Shown piece after piece: positions 5,820 to 13,900 of a DNA stretch of 17,412 bases. The translations under genes and the position numbers were made by a program. Position 1 is the first letter of the stretch; every line of letters begins with the position of its first letter. The DNA is from an uncultured Lachnospiraceae bacterium (GTDB taxonomy: Bacteria; Bacillota; Clostridia; Lachnospirales; Lachnospiraceae): positions 1 through 17,412 of the forward strand of contig CAJUHG010000064.1 of assembly GCA_910586005.1 (NCBI GenBank), given 5' to 3'. The notes beneath the pieces are model-generated. The model was not told the origin of the DNA. It worked only from the letters and a program-made list of their open reading frames with translations, and ran no database searches.

Positions 5820-6001
5820 TAGAAAGCGATAGTGTAGTACAAATGGATTACCTACACTATCGCTTTAAAAATTGGAAACCTTTTGAATACATGAATCTAC
5901 CAGAAGGACAAAAACGAATTGCACGGGTATACATGCGGCAAGAACTAAGAGACAGGGAAAAAAGAATCAAGGAAATACAAAGAGCGTTCGGGGGTGGTTA
6001 A
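5412..6001 (+). CDS. Tail assembly chaperone, long form by -1 ribosomal frameshift
   Basis: Joint product of 5412-5816 and 5816-6001. Ribosomes slip back one base on A AAA AAC (5810-5816) and read CTA ATA GAA..., adding 61 residues: LIESDSVVQMDYLHYRF, KNWKPFEYMNLPEGQKRIA, RVYMRQELRDREKRIKEIQ, RAFGGG, stop TAA 5999-6001. The extension has no good start of its own, and its pattern (E-x-D near the start, then W-x-P-x-x-x-x-x-L-P) matches the second domain of known frameshifted tail chaperones. The full product is 196 residues. The extension ends exactly one base before the GTG of the tape-measure gene. The long and short forms made in a fixed ratio are known in other phages to be needed for tail assembly. 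Confidence 0.88.
5810..5866 (+). promoter_or_regulatory. -1 frameshift signal: slippery heptamer plus 15-bp hairpin
   Basis: The heptamer A AAA AAC (5810-5816) sits in the zero frame exactly as X XXY YYZ requires. A six-base spacer (TAATAG) follows, then a perfect 15-bp stem: AAAGCGATAGTGTAG (5823-5837) with CTACACTATCGCTTT (5852-5866), loop of 14 bases. The loop CAAATGG (5840-5846) could also pair with CCTTTTG (5879-5885) with one mismatch, so a pseudoknot is possible. The zero-frame stop lies directly after the heptamer. Confidence 0.92.
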
Positions 6002-9000
6002 GTGGGCAGAGTTATTAGTACAGCGTTGCAGTTTATTGATGGTTTTACTAAACCTTCCAAAGAAGTAATAGACAGTATGAATAAAATGGCAAAAAATATG
6101 AAGGAAAATGCAAGGCAGATCCAAAGCGCAGGAAAAACCATTTCAAGTGTTGGATCAACTATGACAAAATCAATCACCCTTCCGATTGCAGGAGTAGCAA
6201 CAGCAGCAGTAAAGACCGCTGCTGATTTTGAGGCAGGAATGTCAGAAGTCGGCGCAATTTCCGGCGCAAGCGGCAAAGATATGGAAAAATTGACCGCAAA
6301 AGCCAAAGAAATGGGTGCAACAACCGCATTCTCTGCAAGCGAGAGTGCAGAGGCTATGAAATATATGGCTATGGCAGGCTGGAAAACCGCTGATATGACA
6401 GAAGGCATTGCAGGTATTATGAATCTTGCAGCAGCATCAGGAGAAAATTTAGCAGCAACATCAGACATTGTAACAGATGGATTAACTGCATTTGGAATGT
6501 CAGCGAAAGAAAGCGGTAGATTTGCCGACGTTATGGCAGCAACATCATCAAATGCAAATACAAATGTTGCTTTAATGGGAGAGACCTTTAAATATTGTGC
6601 ATCTACGGCAGGCGCAATGGGATACAGCATAGAAGATATTTCTATAGCAATTGGAGTTATGGGAAACGCTGGAATAAAGGGCAGTATGGCAGGTACTACT
6701 CTAAAGAATACAATAGCAAATTTAGCAAAACCGACAGATGCGCAGGCAGCAGTAATGAAAAAATTAGGTATCAGCTTAACAGATAGCAATGGGAACATGA
6801 AAAGTTTTGCGGATGTAATGGATAACCTACGATCGTCATTTTCTGGATTATCAAAAACAGAAAAGGCAGCGGCAGCAACCACTTTGGCAGGTAAAGAGAG
6901 CATGGCAGGGCTTTTAACGATTGTAAACACAAGTACAAAAGATTTTGACAAATTAACAGCAGCGATCAATGGATCATCAGGGTCAGCCGAGGAAATGGCA
7001 GCGAAAATGCTTGATAATTTGAATGGACAATTAACTCTCTTAAAATCGGCGATAGAGGGAATAGCAATAAGAATAGGAGATAAGTTGTTACCATACATAA
7101 AAAAAGCAGTTTTATGGTTTCAAACAGCAGCAACTTATATAAATAATTTAAGTGATGCACAAGTAGATAACATTATAAAGTGGGCAGGTGTTGTGGCAGC
7201 AATTGGACCAGTGATATTGATGTTTGGAAAAATGGTTACAATGGTAGGAACTGTACAAAAGACATGGGCAAGCGCAATAAAGATATTTGCAAAATTTAAA
7301 GGAATTGTAGGAATGATTACAAGTCCCGCTGGAATTGTAATTGGTGTATTAGTGGCAATTGCAGTAGCGGCAGTTTTGATTATAAAAAATTGGGATCAGG
7401 TCAAAGGATTTTTACAAGGCGTTGGCAACTGGTTTAAAAATGCATTTGAAAAAGCAGGCATTTCAGTTGAAAGTTTTAAAAGTAAATTTAAATCCATAGG
7501 GAATACAATCGGCAGCATAGCAAGGAAAATAGGCAATTTGTGCAAGGTAGTAGCTGGGATATTCAAGAAAGCATTTGCAAACGATATCAAAGCAGGAGCA
7601 ACACAAACAAATAATATATTAGAAACGCTTGTAAGTGGTGCAGTGGTAGCTTTTGATGGAATTGTAACAGCAGTTGATAAGGGCTTGCAGGTATTTAATG
7701 CCTTGATAAGTTTTTTCACAGGTGCATTTTCTGGCAAATGGAAAAACGCAACGCAAGGATTTAAAAATAGTTTAAAAAAAATCTTTCCGCCAGATATTGC
7801 AGAAGGGTTAATAAAGGCTTTTGATGTGGCGTTACCAGTAATAAAAGCGGTTGTAGTTGGAATTAAAAGCGTATTTGGTGGATTAGTGCGGGATATCAAG
7901 AAAATCTTTGGTGGGATAGGGACAATCTTTAAAGGCATTGGAACAATCCTAAAGGGAATATTTAGCGGAGATGCAACAACAGCCCTAAAAGGATTCCAAA
8001 TTGCTGCAAATGGTATTGTAGACACGATTGGATCTATTTTCCGAGTAAAAATAAATGCTATTAAAAATTTTATTCTAGGAGCTTTTAGAACTTTTTTACC
8101 AGAAAGTACCATTCAGAAAATAGAACATGTATTTCAAGAAATTACAATTGCATGGAATGTTGGAGTTGTGGCAGTAAAGGCCTGTATCAAAGGATTAGTA
8201 CAAGCAATCAAGCCACTTTTAAACAATATAAAAACTATTTTTAAAGGAGTGGCACAGTTTGTCAAGGGCGTATTTACAGGCGATTGGAAAGGAGCGCTTA
8301 ACGGTTTAAAAACAATTGGAAAAGGAGCCTTAGCAGGGCTTGTAAATATCATAAAGGCACCCTTTAAGGTAATTGGAAATCTTGTAAAAAGTGTAATCAA
8401 TCACTTTAAGAAATTAAATCTTATAAAAAGTATTTTTCATGGTTTAGGAAATATTATCAAAAAAGTGCTGACCAAGTGCGGCGTGGACATGAAAAAGTTT
8501 AGTGCAACCATTAATAATATCAAAACGAGAGTTGGCAGCATTATCAATGGATTGAAAAAAATATTTAGTACTGTATTTGGAGCAATCAGTAAAGCAGTTC
8601 GAAGAGTAGCAGTTGTAATCGCAAGTATTTTTGGAAAAAAGACAACCAGTACTTGCAGTACTGCAAAGGCGGCAATCATAGCATTTAAAGCGGTGGCAAG
8701 TGCAGCTTTTGCAGCAATTGCGAATAGTATAAAAAGATCAATGGCGATTATTGTACCAATAGTAAAAGTTGCATTTGGAGCAATAAAAGGTGCGATTTCC
8801 GCGGCAGTAAATACAATTACATCTATTATAAGTGGTGTATTGACAGTGTTTGATGGTTTAATCACTTTTATTTCAGGTGTGTTTACTGGAAATTGGAAGC
8901 AGGCGTGGGAAGGTGTAAAAACAATATTCAAGGGTATTTTTGATACTTTTGCGGCAATTTGCAAAGCACCCATTAATGCAGTAATTGGTATCATAAATGG

Positions 9001-9382
9001 CGCAATTTCTGGTTTAAATAAAATTAATGTCAATATTCCAGACTGGGTGCCTGCAGTCGGTGGCAAATCCTTTGGAATTAATATTCCAACCATTCCCATG
9101 TTGTACAAAGGAACTGATAACTGGAAGGGTGGCATAGCTATGATTCACGATCGAGGTGGTGAGATTGTAGATCTTCCCAAAGGTTCAAGGGTATACCCAC
9201 ACGATAAAAGTGTAGAGATGGCACGAAAAGAAGGCGCAAGGAATGGATTGGGTTCTATTTCCATTAATATCCAGAAGTTGGCAGACCACATAGAGGTGCG
9301 TAGTGATCAAGATATCGATCGTATTGCAGAGGCATTGGCATATAAACTAAAGAAAGTAGCTTTTAACACTGGAACAGCGTAA
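6002..9382 (+). CDS. Tail tape-measure protein (XkdO-type position, TP901 core)
   Basis: A 1126-residue protein that sets tail length and passes through the tube during DNA injection. Residues about 72-355 form the TP901-type tape-measure core: AADFEAGMSEVGAISGASG, MGATTAFSASESAEAMKYMA, AGW, LAAASGENLAATSDIVTDGL and TTLAGKESMAGLL. A membrane-spanning stretch lies near 440-463 (AGIVIGVLVAIAVAAVLII). The middle has degenerate repeats of the form G-x-F-x-G-x-W-x-x-A (near residues 573, 652, 756, 959) between hydrophobic and Lys-rich helices. The C-terminus (about 1020-1070) has IPMLYKGTDNWKGG ... GGEIVDLPKGSRVYPHDKS, a typical tape-measure end. The start is GTG 6002, directly after the chaperone stop, with GGGGGTGG as ribosome site. 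Confidence 0.93.
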   Translation: MGRVISTALQFIDGFTKPSKEVIDSMNKMAKNMKENARQIQSAGKTISSVGSTMTKSITLPIAGVATAAVKTAADFEAGMSEVGAISGASGKDMEKLTAKAKEMGATTAFSASESAEAMKYMAMAGWKTADMTEGIAGIMNLAAASGENLAATSDIVTDGLTAFGMSAKESGRFADVMAATSSNANTNVALMGETFKYCASTAGAMGYSIEDISIAIGVMGNAGIKGSMAGTTLKNTIANLAKPTDAQAAVMKKLGISLTDSNGNMKSFADVMDNLRSSFSGLSKTEKAAAATTLAGKESMAGLLTIVNTSTKDFDKLTAAINGSSGSAEEMAAKMLDNLNGQLTLLKSAIEGIAIRIGDKLLPYIKKAVLWFQTAATYINNLSDAQVDNIIKWAGVVAAIGPVILMFGKMVTMVGTVQKTWASAIKIFAKFKGIVGMITSPAGIVIGVLVAIAVAAVLIIKNWDQVKGFLQGVGNWFKNAFEKAGISVESFKSKFKSIGNTIGSIARKIGNLCKVVAGIFKKAFANDIKAGATQTNNILETLVSGAVVAFDGIVTAVDKGLQVFNALISFFTGAFSGKWKNATQGFKNSLKKIFPPDIAEGLIKAFDVALPVIKAVVVGIKSVFGGLVRDIKKIFGGIGTIFKGIGTILKGIFSGDATTALKGFQIAANGIVDTIGSIFRVKINAIKNFILGAFRTFLPESTIQKIEHVFQEITIAWNVGVVAVKACIKGLVQAIKPLLNNIKTIFKGVAQFVKGVFTGDWKGALNGLKTIGKGALAGLVNIIKAPFKVIGNLVKSVINHFKKLNLIKSIFHGLGNIIKKVLTKCGVDMKKFSATINNIKTRVGSIINGLKKIFSTVFGAISKAVRRVAVVIASIFGKKTTSTCSTAKAAIIAFKAVASAAFAAIANSIKRSMAIIVPIVKVAFGAIKGAISAAVNTITSIISGVLTVFDGLITFISGVFTGNWKQAWEGVKTIFKGIFDTFAAICKAPINAVIGIINGAISGLNKINVNIPDWVPAVGGKSFGINIPTIPMLYKGTDNWKGGIAMIHDRGGEIVDLPKGSRVYPHDKSVEMARKEGARNGLGSISINIQKLADHIEVRSDQDIDRIAEALAYKLKKVAFNTGTA

Positions 9383-9394
9383 GGGGGAATGAAA

Positions 9395-10033
9395 TTGGAA
9401 ATCTGGTTAAGGCAAAATAAAACAACATTTCGATTTGCGGTTTTACCATCTGAATACGAATTGACAAGTGAAAGTAATCATACACAGGTTGACATTCATT
9501 CTTTTGGCGAAGTTAATTTACTGGGGAAAAGGAAATTAAAGAATATTTCCTTTTCTTCTTTTTTTCCAAAGCAAAAATATAGTTTTTGCGAGTATACAAC
9601 TTTTCCAACGCCGATGGAAAGCGTAAAACTAATAGAAAATATGAAGAATACTGGTGTTTTGCGCCTTACTATGACGGGTACACCAATTAATATAGATTGC
9701 ACCATAGAAAGTTTTACATGGGGGGAAAATAATGGCACAAAAGATATTAATTTTACCTTAGAGTTTAAAGAATATCGGAAAGTAAAAGTAAAGACCAAAA
9801 AAAAGAAAGAACCTTTACCAAAGCAAGTGACACCAGCAATAACAGAACGACCAGCCCCAGAAGTAACCAGTACTACTTATACTGTAGTGAGTGGGGATTA
9901 TTTAATAAAAATTGCAAAAAACTTAACTGGAAATAGCGCGAATTGGCAAGCGATTTATGAACAAAACAAGGAAGTTATAGGAGATAATCCAAACTTAATT
10001 TATCCAGGACAACAGTTGGTGATTAATGTATGA
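9395..10033 (+). CDS. xkdP: LysM-domain hub/tail protein (XkdP-like)
   Basis: N-terminal two thirds (EIWLRQNKTTFRFAVLPSEYEL to about residue 135) form the baseplate-hub domain seen in XkdP-like proteins, followed by a basic linker (KVKVKTKKKKEPLPKQ) and a Pro-rich spacer. The last 50 residues are a LysM module: YTVVSGDYLIKIAKNLTGN ... WQAIYEQNKEVIGDNPNLIYPGQQLVI. LysM binds peptidoglycan and would help the tail tip contact the wall. Start choice: AAGGGGG (9381-9387) is only one base from the ATG at 9389 but seven bases from the in-frame TTG at 9395, which gives MEIWLRQ, the usual N-terminus; the ATG adds only two residues. The stop overlaps the next ATG (ATGA at 10030). Confidence 0.9.
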   Translation: MEIWLRQNKTTFRFAVLPSEYELTSESNHTQVDIHSFGEVNLLGKRKLKNISFSSFFPKQKYSFCEYTTFPTPMESVKLIENMKNTGVLRLTMTGTPINIDCTIESFTWGENNGTKDINFTLEFKEYRKVKVKTKKKKEPLPKQVTPAITERPAPEVTSTTYTVVSGDYLIKIAKNLTGNSANWQAIYEQNKEVIGDNPNLIYPGQQLVINV

Positions 10034-11025
10034 AAATAGAATGGATTCATAGAAATGGTGATTATGTATCTATTTCAGATATCACAGAGGCAGTTACAAG
10101 CGTGTCATGGAGTGGGAGTGTATCACAAGCAGCACGCACCTTAGAAATAACAGTGCTTAATGCACCAGAAGATAAAAATATAGAAACATTAAAATTGAAT
10201 ATCGGGGTAGGGGATACTATAAAACTATATGAAAATGAAAAAGTTATCTTTTTCGGAGAGGTTCAAACAGCAGAAAAGTTAAGTCGATATGGAACCGTAA
10301 CTTATAGCTGCATGGATCTTTTAGCACATCTACTAAGAAGCACAGCAGTTTATAATTTTACAAATACAACTGCTGAAGCCATTACACGCAAAGTGTGCGC
10401 TGATTTTGAAATAGAAACTGGAGAGATTGCAGAAAGCAACGCACCCATCCAGAAAATGATCATAGATGGAAGTAGTATCTATGATATCATTATGCAGGCT
10501 TATACAAAAGCCTCTAAGCAGACAGGTATACTTTATATTTGCCGCATGCAGGAGGCAAAGTTATCGGTGGAAATGAAAGGAACCGAGGTACAAAATTTTG
10601 TTCTTGCAGAAGAATATAATATAACAAACATTTCTTATCAAGAAACCATTGAAAATATGGTAAATATTATAAAAATCTATGATGATACTGGAAATCAGAT
10701 TGGAGAAGTAAAAAAAGAAGATTGGATTCAGAAGTATGGAATTTATCAGCAGGTATATAAAAAAGAACAAGGCATTAATGAGACAACAGCAGCTATAAAT
10801 ATGTTTGTTGGCGTTGAAAAGAAAGTAACACTTGACGCGATAGAAGGAAATCTAAACTGCATTGCGGGAAATGCAGTTGAAGTACAAGATAAAATAACAG
10901 GATTAAATGGGATATTTTGGATTGACAGCGATACGCACACATGGGAAAACGGAACACATACCATGAATTTAGAACTAAATTTTAAGAACCTTATGGATGA
11001 AAAAGAAAGCGCAGAAGAAACATAG
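10030..11025 (+). CDS. xkdQ: Baseplate hub protein, XkdQ-like (gpD/gp27-type)
   Basis: A 331-residue protein of the XkdQ family, related to the late-control gpD/T4 gp27 hub that closes the end of the tube. Seen: N-terminal ITEAVTSVSWSGSVSQAARTLEITVLN (conserved 'sW-S-G-d-x-x-q-a-a-R-x-L-x-v-x-v'), GVGDTIKLYENEKVIFFGEVQ, a middle domain with GSSIYDIIMQAYTKASKQTG (the 'y-d-i-i-x-x-a-L-x' motif), ENMVNIIKIYDDTG, and a C-terminal ITGLNGIFWIDSDTHTWENGTHTMNLELNF typical for this family. ATG 10030 overlaps the previous stop by four bases, so it is translationally coupled. Confidence 0.92.
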   Translation: MKIEWIHRNGDYVSISDITEAVTSVSWSGSVSQAARTLEITVLNAPEDKNIETLKLNIGVGDTIKLYENEKVIFFGEVQTAEKLSRYGTVTYSCMDLLAHLLRSTAVYNFTNTTAEAITRKVCADFEIETGEIAESNAPIQKMIIDGSSIYDIIMQAYTKASKQTGILYICRMQEAKLSVEMKGTEVQNFVLAEEYNITNISYQETIENMVNIIKIYDDTGNQIGEVKKEDWIQKYGIYQQVYKKEQGINETTAAINMFVGVEKKVTLDAIEGNLNCIAGNAVEVQDKITGLNGIFWIDSDTHTWENGTHTMNLELNFKNLMDEKESAEET

Positions 11026-11037
11026 GGGGAAGGTGCA

Positions 11038-11307
11038 ATGAATGCATATGAAGAACTGTTACAAGTAATGAGAAAAGAGGGGGGGAAAGAAAATCCAGCA
11101 TCCATCCAGCTAGGAATTATGACAAGTGCAACCAGTTGCAAGATTGGAAAGTTGACCTTATCTGACAGCGACTTACTTATAGCTGAACATTTAAAAACAG
11201 GATATCAAAGTGAAAATGCCTTTATAGAACCACTAAAAAGCGGTGACAAAGTAGCAATTTACCGAATGAGTGACGAACTCTATCTTATTTTAGAAAGGCT
11301 GGTGTAA
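11038..11307 (+). CDS. xkdR: DUF2577 small baseplate protein (XkdR-like)
   Basis: An 89-residue protein with the DUF2577 layout: N-terminal helix YEELLQVMRKEGGK, a beta-barrel-like core (ASIQLGIMTSATSCKIGKLTLSDSDLLIAEHLKTG) and the closing LKSGDKVAIYRMSDELYLILERLV, where 'L-x-x-G-D-x-V' then an alternating hydrophobic strand is the family hallmark. In PBSX-type phages this gene always lies between the XkdQ and XkdS genes, as here. ATG 11038 follows AGGGGGAAGGTG. Its exact place in the hub is not known to me. Confidence 0.85.
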   Translation: MNAYEELLQVMRKEGGKENPASIQLGIMTSATSCKIGKLTLSDSDLLIAEHLKTGYQSENAFIEPLKSGDKVAIYRMSDELYLILERLV

Positions 11308-11309
11308 GC

Positions 11310-11738
11310 ATGGGTTTATTTCCATCTTATATTGAAAATGATACTACCTTAAGGAAAAAAGAAACATCCATACCAAAAGAATATGAAATAAATTTTCAGA
11401 CAGGACAATTAACAGGTAGAATTGCAGAAGGGAAGGAAGCTATCAAAGTTTGGATTTGGCTTGCCTTGCAAACGCCGCGATACCGTTATTATATCTATTC
11501 ATGGGATTATGGAAATGAATTTGAGGAACTTATCGGACAAGGCTATACGGAAGAATATATAAGTGCAGAAGCGCAGCGCATGACAGAGGATTGCCTGTTG
11601 ATTAATGAGAACATCCAAAGCATATCAGAGTTTAGTGTAAATATGAGAAATGACACCTTAATCATATCTTTTACAGCAAATACTATTTATGGTGATATAG
11701 AATTTCAGAATCAATTAATTGCAAGATTAGCAGTATAA
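11310..11738 (+). CDS. xkdS: Baseplate wedge protein, DUF2634 (XkdS-like)
   Basis: A 142-residue protein of the XkdS/DUF2634 family, the gp25-like lysozyme-fold wedge component that links the hub and the baseplate-J protein. Seen: YEINFQTGQLTGRIAEGKEAIKVWIWLALQTPRYRYYIYSWDYGNEF (the family's 'D-F-x-t-G-x-x-x-x-x-x-G-x-x-a-i-x-x-w-i-x-k-a-l-x-T-x-R-x-x-x-x-i-Y-x-w-x-y-G' in pieces), EELIGQGYTEEYISAEAQRMTEDCLLINENI and a closing beta strand DTLIISFTANTIYGDI. ATG 11310 lies two bases after the previous stop. Confidence 0.92.
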   Translation: MGLFPSYIENDTTLRKKETSIPKEYEINFQTGQLTGRIAEGKEAIKVWIWLALQTPRYRYYIYSWDYGNEFEELIGQGYTEEYISAEAQRMTEDCLLINENIQSISEFSVNMRNDTLIISFTANTIYGDIEFQNQLIARLAV

Positions 11739-11750
11739 AGGGGGTGGCAC

Positions 11751-12818
11751 ATGCTATTTGAGGATAAAACATTAAACAATATTATGAATGATTTAAAAGA
11801 CAGCATAGAAACTGATATGGATATAGAAGAAGGGAGTTTGATTGACCATTCTTTTCGAGGGGCGGCGGCTGAATTTGAACGGGCATATATGGGGCTGGGA
11901 TTAATTGAGAAAAATGGATATGCACAGACAGCAGATCGGGAACATTTAATCTTAAGAGCAAAAGAAAGAGGAGTTGAACCATTTCCAGCATCTAATGCCA
12001 TTTGGAAGGCAGAATTTAATCTGGATATAGAAATAAATACCCGCTTTTCTACTGGAGAATTTACTTATTTATGTATAGAAAAGATAGAGGCGAAAACATA
12101 TCGGTTGAGGTGTGAGCAGAGTGGCAAAAAAGGAAATAGAAAACAAGGGGAATTAACACCTATAAATTATATAGAAGGATTTGAACGTGGAGAATTGATA
12201 GAATTGCTAATTCCAGCGCGAGATGAAGAGGAAACAGAGACTTTTCGAGCGCGCTATTTTTCTATTTTAAAAGAAGTACAAGGTTTTGGAGGAAATAAAA
12301 CACACTATAAACAGATGATGCATGAACTAGAAGGAGTAGGAGCTTGTAAAATTTACCGTGTAAGAAAAGAAGAAAAGAGAATAAAAATTTATTTTCTTGA
12401 TAACTCCTATCAAACACCCAATAAAGTCCTTGTATCAGAGATACAAGCAAGGATAGATCCCATTGGAAAACAGGGAGAAGGAGAAGGACAGGCACCAATT
12501 TTCCATGTTGTGGATGTCCATCCTTGTGCATCAGAACTGATAAATATAGAAGCAGAAATAACAATAGATACTGGTTATACATGGAAAGAATTACAAACAG
12601 AGGTAGAAGAAAAAATAGACAGTTATTTTTTGGAATTAGCAAAAAGTTGGGAAAATGAGGAATTTATTATTGTAAGAATTTTAAAGATAAATGCAGCGAT
12701 TGCAAGCGTAGAAGGGATTGTGGATGTACAAAATACTGCTTTGAATGGAAAAGAAGAAAATCTATTACTAAATTTGAACACAATACCAGTTAGGGGTGTG
12801 ATAACATGCAGACCTTAA
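11751..12818 (+). CDS. xkdT: Baseplate J-like protein (XkdT-like)
   Basis: A 355-residue wedge protein (gpJ / T4 gp6-type) that forms the ring joining hub and fibres. Seen: FEDKTLNNIMNDLKDSIETDMDIEEGSLIDHSFRGAAAEFERAY in pieces (typical 'I-d-x-r-x-G-s-x-i-y-d-a-x-a-P-x-a-x-e-l' opening), AQTADREHLILRAKERGVEPFPAS (family 'T-A-x-x-x-x-L-d-x-x-a-x-x-x-G-i-x-R-x-x-A'), PARDEEETETFRARYFSILK and GFGGNKTHYKQMMHELEGVGACKIYRV (the conserved 'f-g-g-n-x-x-d-Y-x-x-x-v-x-x-i-x-G-V-g'). ATG 11751 follows AAGGGGGTGG. Its last 13 bases overlap the next gene. Confidence 0.93.
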   Translation: MLFEDKTLNNIMNDLKDSIETDMDIEEGSLIDHSFRGAAAEFERAYMGLGLIEKNGYAQTADREHLILRAKERGVEPFPASNAIWKAEFNLDIEINTRFSTGEFTYLCIEKIEAKTYRLRCEQSGKKGNRKQGELTPINYIEGFERGELIELLIPARDEEETETFRARYFSILKEVQGFGGNKTHYKQMMHELEGVGACKIYRVRKEEKRIKIYFLDNSYQTPNKVLVSEIQARIDPIGKQGEGEGQAPIFHVVDVHPCASELINIEAEITIDTGYTWKELQTEVEEKIDSYFLELAKSWENEEFIIVRILKINAAIASVEGIVDVQNTALNGKEENLLLNLNTIPVRGVITCRP

Positions 12819-13483
12819 TAATAAATCATTATCCTCCTGTGATACAACAGATCAAAGAAATACAGAAGATTGCAAAAGCAGAAGATATAGAATTTTCAAA
12901 ATTAAAAGAAAATACAGAAGAAGTGATAAAGGATATGTTTCTTTTTACAGCAACCGAATCTGGTATTATTAAATTAGAAGATATATTAGGAATTAAATCA
13001 AAAGAAGAACAGTCCATAGAGGAGCGAAGAAATTATCTTTATTATAGTATGAATCAAAGGAAAATGAGTTTATCAGAACTGGAAAAAATGTTCTTTAACT
13101 CAGAAAAAGTATGTTTAGAACCAGATTATGATGCAGAAGAAATAAAGGTATGGATTGATACACAAACAAGAAATTTAAAAATAATTTTTGAAATGTTAGA
13201 TAACCTGTTGCCCTTGCAGATTTACATTTATTTTATATTAGAAATCATTGTCTATTTAGAATCTATAGAAGCAAAGATAAATCTTCTGTTGCAAAGTAGT
13301 AATGATTTTTGGAAGACTTGGGAGTTAGAAGTAAAAATGAAATTAAGAACTAATATAAAAATGGAACTATCCTATAAGGATACAATAGTAAAAAAATATA
13401 GAAATTTATGGCATTTAGATGGAAGTGTAAAACTAAATGGAAGTAAACGATTGAATGCAGAAAGCATAGAGGAGGTTTTTTAG
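12806..13483 (+). CDS. xkdU: Baseplate/tail protein, YmfQ (DUF2313) type (XkdU-like)
   Basis: A 225-residue protein in the place of XkdU/gpI, which connects the baseplate-J ring to fibre proteins. Seen: N-terminal PPVIQQIKEIQKIAKAEDIEFSKL, the family segment IKLEDILGIKSKEEQSIEERRNYLYYSMNQR ('L-e-x-x-l-g-i-x-x-x-x-x-s-x-e-e-R-R-x-x-i'), MSLSELEKMF, then a beta-rich central part and a C-terminal end WHLDGSVKLNGSKRLNAES, common in Clostridia phage versions of this family. It overlaps the XkdT gene and ends one base before the next ATG. Confidence 0.85.
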   Translation: MQTLIINHYPPVIQQIKEIQKIAKAEDIEFSKLKENTEEVIKDMFLFTATESGIIKLEDILGIKSKEEQSIEERRNYLYYSMNQRKMSLSELEKMFFNSEKVCLEPDYDAEEIKVWIDTQTRNLKIIFEMLDNLLPLQIYIYFILEIIVYLESIEAKINLLLQSSNDFWKTWELEVKMKLRTNIKMELSYKDTIVKKYRNLWHLDGSVKLNGSKRLNAESIEEVF

Positions 13484-13484
13484 A

Positions 13485-13865
13485 ATGGGAATGGTAATTA
13501 CAACAGTAGCTGCAAAAAAGAAAATACTTCTAGCAAGAGCAGGGATACAAGCGTTGCCTAAAATTTCACAAATGGCTTTTGGGGATGGTGGAATTAGTGT
13601 AGAAGGGGAAGTACTGGAACCGGCAGAGACACAAGAAAATCTAAAACATGAAATTTTGCGAAAAGATATAGATGGATATGAAATAATTAGTGACACAGAA
13701 ATTCAGTATCAATGTACTTTAGCAGAGAATGAATTAAATGGCAGCAGGCTTAGTGAAATTGCATTGATAGATGAAGAAGGGGAAGTACTAGCAATTAAAA
13801 ATTTTAGTGTAAAAGAAAAAGATGCAGAATGGGAAATGACATTTAGAATAAAAGACACCATGTAG
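13485..13865 (+). CDS. Tail-collar fibre-like protein
   Basis: A 126-residue protein like the N-terminal domain of P2 gpH/tail-collar fibres (DUF3751 type): ITTVAAKKKILLARAGIQALPKISQMAFGDGGIS (pattern 't-x-x-G-k-x-l-l-a-x-a-x-x-x-g-x-x-l-x-i-x-x-i-a-f-G-d-G'), then LEPAETQENLKHEILRKDIDGY and NGSRLSEIALIDEEGEVLAIKNFS, which matches the usual 'e-i-g-L-f-d-e-d-G-x-L-x-a-i'. It lacks a receptor-binding tail, so here it is probably an adaptor that plugs the separate fibre encoded next into the baseplate. ATG 13485 follows GGAGGT with a spacing of about 9-10 bases. Confidence 0.8.
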   Translation: MGMVITTVAAKKKILLARAGIQALPKISQMAFGDGGISVEGEVLEPAETQENLKHEILRKDIDGYEIISDTEIQYQCTLAENELNGSRLSEIALIDEEGEVLAIKNFSVKEKDAEWEMTFRIKDTM

Positions 13866-13900
13866 AAAATTAATGTAATAAAAAAATATGGAGGAGAAGT

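Noticed and set aside
5998..7098. Long antisense open frame (366 codons) across the tape-measure gene, with others at 7396-8112 and 8437-9135
   Set aside because: They are shadows of the Ala/Gly/Lys-rich tape-measure codons. The translations are low-complexity hydrophobic with no recognisable domain, and no ribosome sites support them.
8653..8666. Perfect 14-base palindrome TTGCAGTACTGCAA
   Set aside because: It lies in the middle of tape-measure coding sequence with no second copy and no promoter nearby; a chance palindrome is the simplest reading.
9303..9321. Cluster of GATC, GATATC and CGATCG sites
   Set aside because: Short, inside coding sequence and compatible with codons for SDQDIDR; no repeated operator spacing.
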